64,000 nucleotides of DNA from NCBI GenBank assembly GCA_020639115.1, contig JACKHG010000002.1, forward strand, positions 570,915 through 634,914. The letters are read 5' to 3'. Position 1 is the stretch's first letter, and every line of letters begins with the position of its first letter. The notes below the pieces were generated by a model that did no database searches, was not told where the DNA came from, and saw only the letters and a list, made by a program, of their open reading frames with translations. Shown here piece by piece: positions 59,674 to 64,000 of the stretch. The translations under genes and the position numbers were made by a program. Origin of the DNA: Phycisphaerales bacterium. Lineage in GTDB: Bacteria; Planctomycetota; Phycisphaerae; UBA1845.

Positions 59674-60210
59674 TCACGCCAACATGTCCACCAGCGACAG
59701 GCTCGACAGAATGCCGGAAGAATCGGCTTTGCCATTCAGCAACCCCAGAAGCGGTGACGTGGAACCGGAATCGCCATTCGCCTGCCCGGCGCCTCCGAGC
59801 GCCGCGCCCGGAGCACCGAACGCCGGAGGCGCCGGCGCGTTCTTCTGCAACTGCGCCTCGAACGCGCTCGCATCCAGCCCGTACGATTGCAGCGTAGATT
59901 CGACCGCGCTCTTGACCAGTTCGCGCGGATCCTGCGATCCGTTCGCGTTCTGCAGCGCATTGTCGATCGCCGTGTGCACGTCCTGCTTCAAGGCGGCGAC
60001 GTCGTCGCTGTCCAGCCCGGAGGCTTCCCCGAAGCTGCCCACCTCGTTCTCGAACTTCTCGGAGCGGTTCGAGAGCCCTTTGGCCAGACGTGCAGCCGGC
60101 TGCAACGCCTGCGTCTTCGCTGTGGACGGGTCGTTCTTCTGGAGCTTGAAGTTCTGCAGCATCTGCAGCAGCTCCTGACCGTACCCGCCGACACTGCTTA
60201 CCGTCGACAT
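59674..60210 (-). CDS. Helical protein of unknown function
   Basis: 178 residues from ATG 60210 (AAAGGA seven bases upstream). Begins MSTVSSVGGYGQELLQMLQN, has a Ser/Asp-rich middle (SEKFENEVGSFGEASGLDSD), a helical segment (DVAALKQDVHTAIDNALQN), a Pro/Gly-rich stretch (APAPPAFGAPGAALGGAG) and ends SSLSLVDMLA. The opening resembles small EF-hand proteins of other bacteria, but only one weak DSDD loop is seen. No signal peptide. Single-gene unit by position. Confidence 0.6.
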   Translation of the reverse strand: MSTVSSVGGYGQELLQMLQNFKLQKNDPSTAKTQALQPAARLAKGLSNRSEKFENEVGSFGEASGLDSDDVAALKQDVHTAIDNALQNANGSQDPRELVKSAVESTLQSYGLDASAFEAQLQKNAPAPPAFGAPGAALGGAGQANGDSGSTSPLLGLLNGKADSSGILSSLSLVDMLA

Positions 60211-60434
60211 CTGTGGTCCTTTCATTGCGAATACCCGAACGGGGCCGCGGACCCTCCGCGACCTTCATCCATTCGAACTGCATCGACGGATGCACCGCAC
60301 CCCTGCAGCGCGCACGCGCAAGGAAGCGCAAACGTAATTTGCACTTCTTTACAGAGGTTTTCGCAACGGAAATGTAACGGCGGACCCGCCCGCATCGTGC
60401 TGGCAGGGGCTCCACGAGCCGACCGTTTTGTAAT

Positions 60435-62006
60435 CTAGACGCCGTCCAGCAAGGCAATAAACGCAGCCAGGTCCGCGGCGTTCACTTCGGCGTCCGCGCC
60501 CACGATGTTCGCCGGTTCGCACGCCACGCCCGCGGGCTGACCATAGCACCGCTGAAACGCGCCGAAGTCGACGAGATCCACGTCCTGATCACCGTCGAAA
60601 TCGCCGTTGCCCAGCGGCACACACGCACTGTTGGTTTCATCACACCAGTCTTCCGCGCCGCACGGCGCCGCTCCCGATACGCAACCGCTCTGCGCGTTGC
60701 ACGTCTCGACGCCGTTGCAATACACGCCATCACTGCAATCGAGCGGAGTGCCGCCGCACGCGCCCAGCGCGCAGGTATCGTTCGTCGTGCACGGGTTGCC
60801 GTCGTTGCACGGCGCCGAGTTGTCGGTGAACGTGCAGCCCGTCCCCGCCACGCACGTGTCGTCCGTGCAGGGGTTGCTGTCGTCGCAGACCAGCGGCGCG
60901 CCGGGGGCACACCCGTTCGCCGTGCAGGTCTCGGCGCCGTTGCACGGATTGCCGTCGTCGCAGTCCGCATCGATCGTGCAGGTCACCAGGCGCAGGTCCG
61001 CCACGATCGGCAGGTGGTCGGACGAGTTCGCCTCGAGCGTGTCGCCCGCCTGTACGCCAAGCGCCGCCCGCGCCGCCGCCGACATCGTCGCCGTGTTGAA
61101 CACGAAGCTGTGCGCGATCGTCACCGCATCATCGGTGTAGAACATGTGGTCCAGCGTCGACGGGGGATAGCTCCCGCTGCCCTGCCAGGTCACCAGGCTG
61201 CCCGTGAACGGGTCCGCCGGCAGCAGGTCGGTGATGTTCGAATTATCCCAATCGCCCTTCACGTCCGGGCCGTACGTGCTGTTGTCCTGGATATCCCCGG
61301 TGACAATCGTGTCGCCCGGCTGGGGCCCGCCCACGAGGTTGAAGTCGCCCAACACGAACATCGGCGTACCCGCCGGCAGCGCGATGTTGTTGCCCGAGGG
61401 CCGGGCCACGCCGCGCGCATCCCCCATCCAGTTCGCAATCGCGTCGGCGCTGTCCTGGCGGCTGGCATCCTCCGACCCGCCCGGGTTGCCGCAGCACTTC
61501 AGGTGCACGCCCATCAGGTACACGTCCACCGGGTACACCGCGTCCGGAAGATCGACCAGCGCCATCGTCACCCCGCGCGTTGACGAGGCCGGAATCGTGT
61601 CGATCCGCTTCATCGTCAGCGGGTACCGCGACGCGAGCACCGTGCGGATCCCTCCCAGCATCCCCAGGTGCACCTGCCAGCTCCCGCCGCCGTCAATCGG
61701 CAGAATGCTGTTCAGCCGCGACGCGATCGCATTGGCTGACACGCTGTCGACGAACTCCTCGAAACTGATCATGTCCGGATTGATCGCCGTGAGAATCCGG
61801 TTGAACTCCGCATCGGTGCTCGGGTCGCTGATGAAGTTCTGCTGGTGGTTGTAAGCCATCACGCGGATGTCCAGCGGGTTCTCCTTGGAGTAATCGCCGG
61901 CCAGCGGGTCGTACCCCAAGGCAACCTGGGTTGCCGCCACAACTGCACACACCGTCAAAACCCGCGCCAGACCGAACGCCGACAGCAGACTCTTGCCCAC
62001 CTTCAT
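60435..62006 (-). CDS. Secreted endonuclease/exonuclease/phosphatase-fold protein with Cys-rich repeats and dockerin-like tail
   Basis: 523 residues from ATG 62006 (GGGGGTG upstream); GTG 62015 also possible. The signal peptide ends near ATQVALGYD. The EEP domain spans about 45-340: MAYNHQQNF, a Glu in ISFEEFVDSV, MGVHLKCC, the Asp-Asn pair in VLGDFNLVGG and the C-terminal SSDHLPIVADL. Then five Cys-rich units of the DCDDGNPCNGxExC kind (CDDGNPCNGAETCTANGC, CDDSNPCTDDTCVAGTGC), and a final DFDGDQDVDLVDFGAFQRCY dockerin-like loop pair. Probably a secreted nuclease or phosphodiesterase, attached or displayed via its tail. Confidence 0.85.
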   Translation of the reverse strand: MKVGKSLLSAFGLARVLTVCAVVAATQVALGYDPLAGDYSKENPLDIRVMAYNHQQNFISDPSTDAEFNRILTAINPDMISFEEFVDSVSANAIASRLNSILPIDGGGSWQVHLGMLGGIRTVLASRYPLTMKRIDTIPASSTRGVTMALVDLPDAVYPVDVYLMGVHLKCCGNPGGSEDASRQDSADAIANWMGDARGVARPSGNNIALPAGTPMFVLGDFNLVGGPQPGDTIVTGDIQDNSTYGPDVKGDWDNSNITDLLPADPFTGSLVTWQGSGSYPPSTLDHMFYTDDAVTIAHSFVFNTATMSAAARAALGVQAGDTLEANSSDHLPIVADLRLVTCTIDADCDDGNPCNGAETCTANGCAPGAPLVCDDSNPCTDDTCVAGTGCTFTDNSAPCNDGNPCTTNDTCALGACGGTPLDCSDGVYCNGVETCNAQSGCVSGAAPCGAEDWCDETNSACVPLGNGDFDGDQDVDLVDFGAFQRCYGQPAGVACEPANIVGADAEVNAADLAAFIALLDGV

Positions 62007-62480
62007 CACAGACACCCCCGCAACCGCTTTTGCCGATGAGTTGGCCCCATCGATGCCAAAACCTCCACTTTAACACCCGGCCCACCGCGATCACACAATC
62101 TTAATAAGCTCAAAGGATGACGTTCGATCCATCCGGCCCGGTTGGCAATGATTCCGACACAACTTGATCGCGTCCCGGATAAGGATTTTCGGAATGTCCG
62201 CGCGAAGTCCCCGCCACCATCGACCGGACGCTGCAACCGCAACCTTGAATCCGCGCCCGTGCGTCTGAATAATGGAGCCTGCGTCGTAACGACGTCGTCA
62301 CAACACGCCGGAGAGGGTTGGGGAACCGCGATGCGGGCAGACCTCAACTCGTCGCTGTCCTGGCGCGCACTTCGCACCAACTCCCCATGCCAGCGCTGTA
62401 TCCGCGCGGCGCCAACCGCTCACGCGCCAACCGTACGCCTCTCGTTTCTTCACGGTCCAAGCTCATCCAGGAGACACTGC
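62007..62480. other. Divergent control region, nuclease and C25 peptidase genes
   Basis: About 470 bases with an AT-rich patch (62090-62130, CAATCTTAATAAGCTCAAAG) likely to hold promoters. No gene supported. Confidence 0.45.
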
Positions 62481-64000
62481 ATGGCCGCTCGAACTCGCGC
62501 AATCATCTCATTCGCTTTGGCGTTCAGCCTGCTCGCCACGGGCAGCGCGTACGCCGCTCAAGCCCACCAGTTCACGCTCGCCCCCGACGGCGCCGTACAG
62601 GTCAGCGCCGGCGATCGCGCCGCACCACCGCAGATCGCGGTGACCGACAACGCGCTCGCCGGATTTACCGTGCGCGTCGATACGTCGGAACTGACCCTCG
62701 CACCGCGTGAGACCAAGGGCGGCACGTTCTACGATATCCAGTGGGCCGGCAGCCAGCGCGGCGGCGCAATCGGCCTGCCCGAGTATCCGGTCATCCGCCG
62801 ACTGTTCGTGGCGCCGCCCGGCATGCAGGTCAGCGCAACCGTCCGCACCGGCGCCTCGCGCGCGCTCGACGGCGCCGCGCTCGACAGCGCCCTGCGCATC
62901 ACGCCACGCCAGGCGCCGCTGCCCAAGCTGCCCGGCGCCGCCGACGCTGCCCCCTTCGACTTCAACGCGGAAGCGTACACCCGCAGCGCGTCGTTTCCGG
63001 CTGAGCGCGCCGTGGTCGAAGAAATAGGTATCCTCCGCGGACAGCACCTCTGGCAACTCGAGATCCGCCCGGTGAGCTACAACCCCGCCGACCAGACCCT
63101 CACCGTCTGGCCCGACCTCACCGTCGACGTGACCTTCTCCGGCCAACTGGCGGCCGACGCCAACTTCGCCGCCACCCCCGAACTGCGCGAACGCGTCATC
63201 AACCCCGCGCTGTTGCCGCACGCCCGCGTCGCCGGCGGCCGCTACCTGATCCTCGTCGCCAGCGCCTACCAGAGCGGGATCACCAGTTTCGCAGCCGCCA
63301 AGACCGCGCAGGGCTTCAACGTCACCACCCAGGTCGTATCGGCTGGCATGTCCAATACCGCGATCAAGGCGCTCGTCACGGCCTGGTACACCGGTCCCGC
63401 CACCCAGCACTACGTGCTGCTCGTCGGCGACACCGACACCATCCCCAACTTCACCGGCGGCGGCGAGGGCACGCCCGCAACCGACCTGCCCTATGGTTGC
63501 ATGGACGCCGGCGACGACTGGATGCCGGAAATCCCCGTGGGCCGCTTCAGCGTACGCAGCGCCGCGCAGCTCACCGCCATCGTCAACAAGACCCTCTACT
63601 ACGAGAACGGCCCGCTGGCCGATCCGGATTACCTCAAGCGCGCCGTGTTCATGGCCTCCACCGACAACTCGTCGGTCTCCGAAGGCACCCACAACTACGT
63701 CATCAGCAACTACATGGACCCCAACGGGTACATCAGCGACAAGCTCTACACCGCTACCTACGGCGCCACCACCCAGGACACGACCAACTCCTTCAACGCC
63801 GGCCGCTTCTACGGCATCTACAGCGGACACGGCGGAACCTACTCCTGGGCCGACGGACCCGTGTTCGAGCAGAGCAACGTCAACGCGCTGCAAAACACCA
63901 ACATGTACCCCTTCGTGTGCAGCTTCGCCTGCATCACCGGCACCTACACCGTCGATGAGTGCTTCACCGAAACCTGGAGCCGCGCCGCCAACAAGGGCGC
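62481..64000 (+). CDS. Gingipain-like C25 cysteine peptidase, 3'-truncated by window edge
   Basis: At least 506 residues; CCAGGAGA precedes ATG 62481 and the frame is open to the end. Signal peptide SFALAFSLLATGSAYAAQ, a beta-rich propeptide-like region to about 240, then the C25 domain: RYLILVASAYQSGI, HYVLLVGDTDTIPNF, PYGCMDAGDDWMPEIPVGRF. The catalytic His lies in YGIYSGHGGTYSWADG and Cys in FVCSFACITGTYTVDECF. A secreted protease. In this family C-terminal sorting or Ig-like domains usually follow, beyond the window. Confidence 0.88.
   Translation, partial: MAARTRAIISFALAFSLLATGSAYAAQAHQFTLAPDGAVQVSAGDRAAPPQIAVTDNALAGFTVRVDTSELTLAPRETKGGTFYDIQWAGSQRGGAIGLPEYPVIRRLFVAPPGMQVSATVRTGASRALDGAALDSALRITPRQAPLPKLPGAADAAPFDFNAEAYTRSASFPAERAVVEEIGILRGQHLWQLEIRPVSYNPADQTLTVWPDLTVDVTFSGQLAADANFAATPELRERVINPALLPHARVAGGRYLILVASAYQSGITSFAAAKTAQGFNVTTQVVSAGMSNTAIKALVTAWYTGPATQHYVLLVGDTDTIPNFTGGGEGTPATDLPYGCMDAGDDWMPEIPVGRFSVRSAAQLTAIVNKTLYYENGPLADPDYLKRAVFMASTDNSSVSEGTHNYVISNYMDPNGYISDKLYTATYGATTQDTTNSFNAGRFYGIYSGHGGTYSWADGPVFEQSNVNALQNTNMYPFVCSFACITGTYTVDECFTETWSRAANKG

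Overview
The window is GC-rich (I estimate roughly two thirds G+C) bacterial chromosome with genes packed on both strands. It looks like a planctomycete, probably of a Phycisphaerae-like lineage. The clues are a C-x2-CGYxLxG / CPECG zinc ribbon, a pseudopilin with a DG-type C-terminus, dockerin-like DxDxDG tails on secreted proteins, DUF1566/Ig-like surface proteins, very long antisense open frames typical of high GC3, and many small palindromic repeats behind genes. The lineage is inferred from gene content; there is no rRNA or tRNA in the window.

Layout. 1-1758: end of heme A synthase (ctaA) and protoheme farnesyltransferase (ctaB). 2008-4539: an octaheme cytochrome c lipoprotein on the minus strand. 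4941-10446: a PAS-LuxR regulator, a small basic protein, an RRM RNA-binding protein, a TadG-like vWA protein, a 37-residue membrane protein and a pseudopilin. 18128-10487 (minus): a five-gene operon of ASRT-family ligand-binding protein, PoxB-like TPP enzyme, enolase-superfamily enzyme, FAD/Fe-S oxidoreductase and DUF362 protein. 18565-25179: a secreted DUF1566 protein, a DUF2293 protein, then ABC ATPase, ABC permease, SCO1 and DUF420, which looks like the second half of a cytochrome-oxidase assembly cluster whose first half is ctaA-ctaB. 25330-32027 (minus): mutS, folK, a PDZ protein, an anti-sigma factor and an ECF sigma factor. 32158: smpB.

33244-37787 is a cbb3-type oxidase operon: a novel membrane protein, a diheme lipoprotein cytochrome, ccoN, ccoO, a CcoS-like protein and a tiny membrane protein. 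No canonical CcoP is present. It is followed by a tandem repeat, an RbsA/RbsC-type importer without its binding protein, a K+-channel-like protein, and a large secreted GH38 alpha-mannosidase with a secreted companion that appears frameshifted. 47755-49506 is a repeat-rich, gene-poor stretch.

54237-49507 (minus) is a MacAB-like exporter of ATPase, two permeases and HlyD adaptor. Then come a DUF2934 protein, a NapH-like polyferredoxin with a TPR partner, a DUF5989 peptide, a two-component system, a small helical protein, a secreted endonuclease/phosphatase-fold protein with a dockerin-like tail, and a gingipain-like C25 peptidase that runs off the window.

Cross-cutting signals are two families of dispersed 3'-end hairpins. 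One is a perfect palindrome. The other is a GNRA-type-loop hairpin with tandem G-A mismatches. Both show compensatory changes between copies, which points to selection on, or mobility of, a folded structure.
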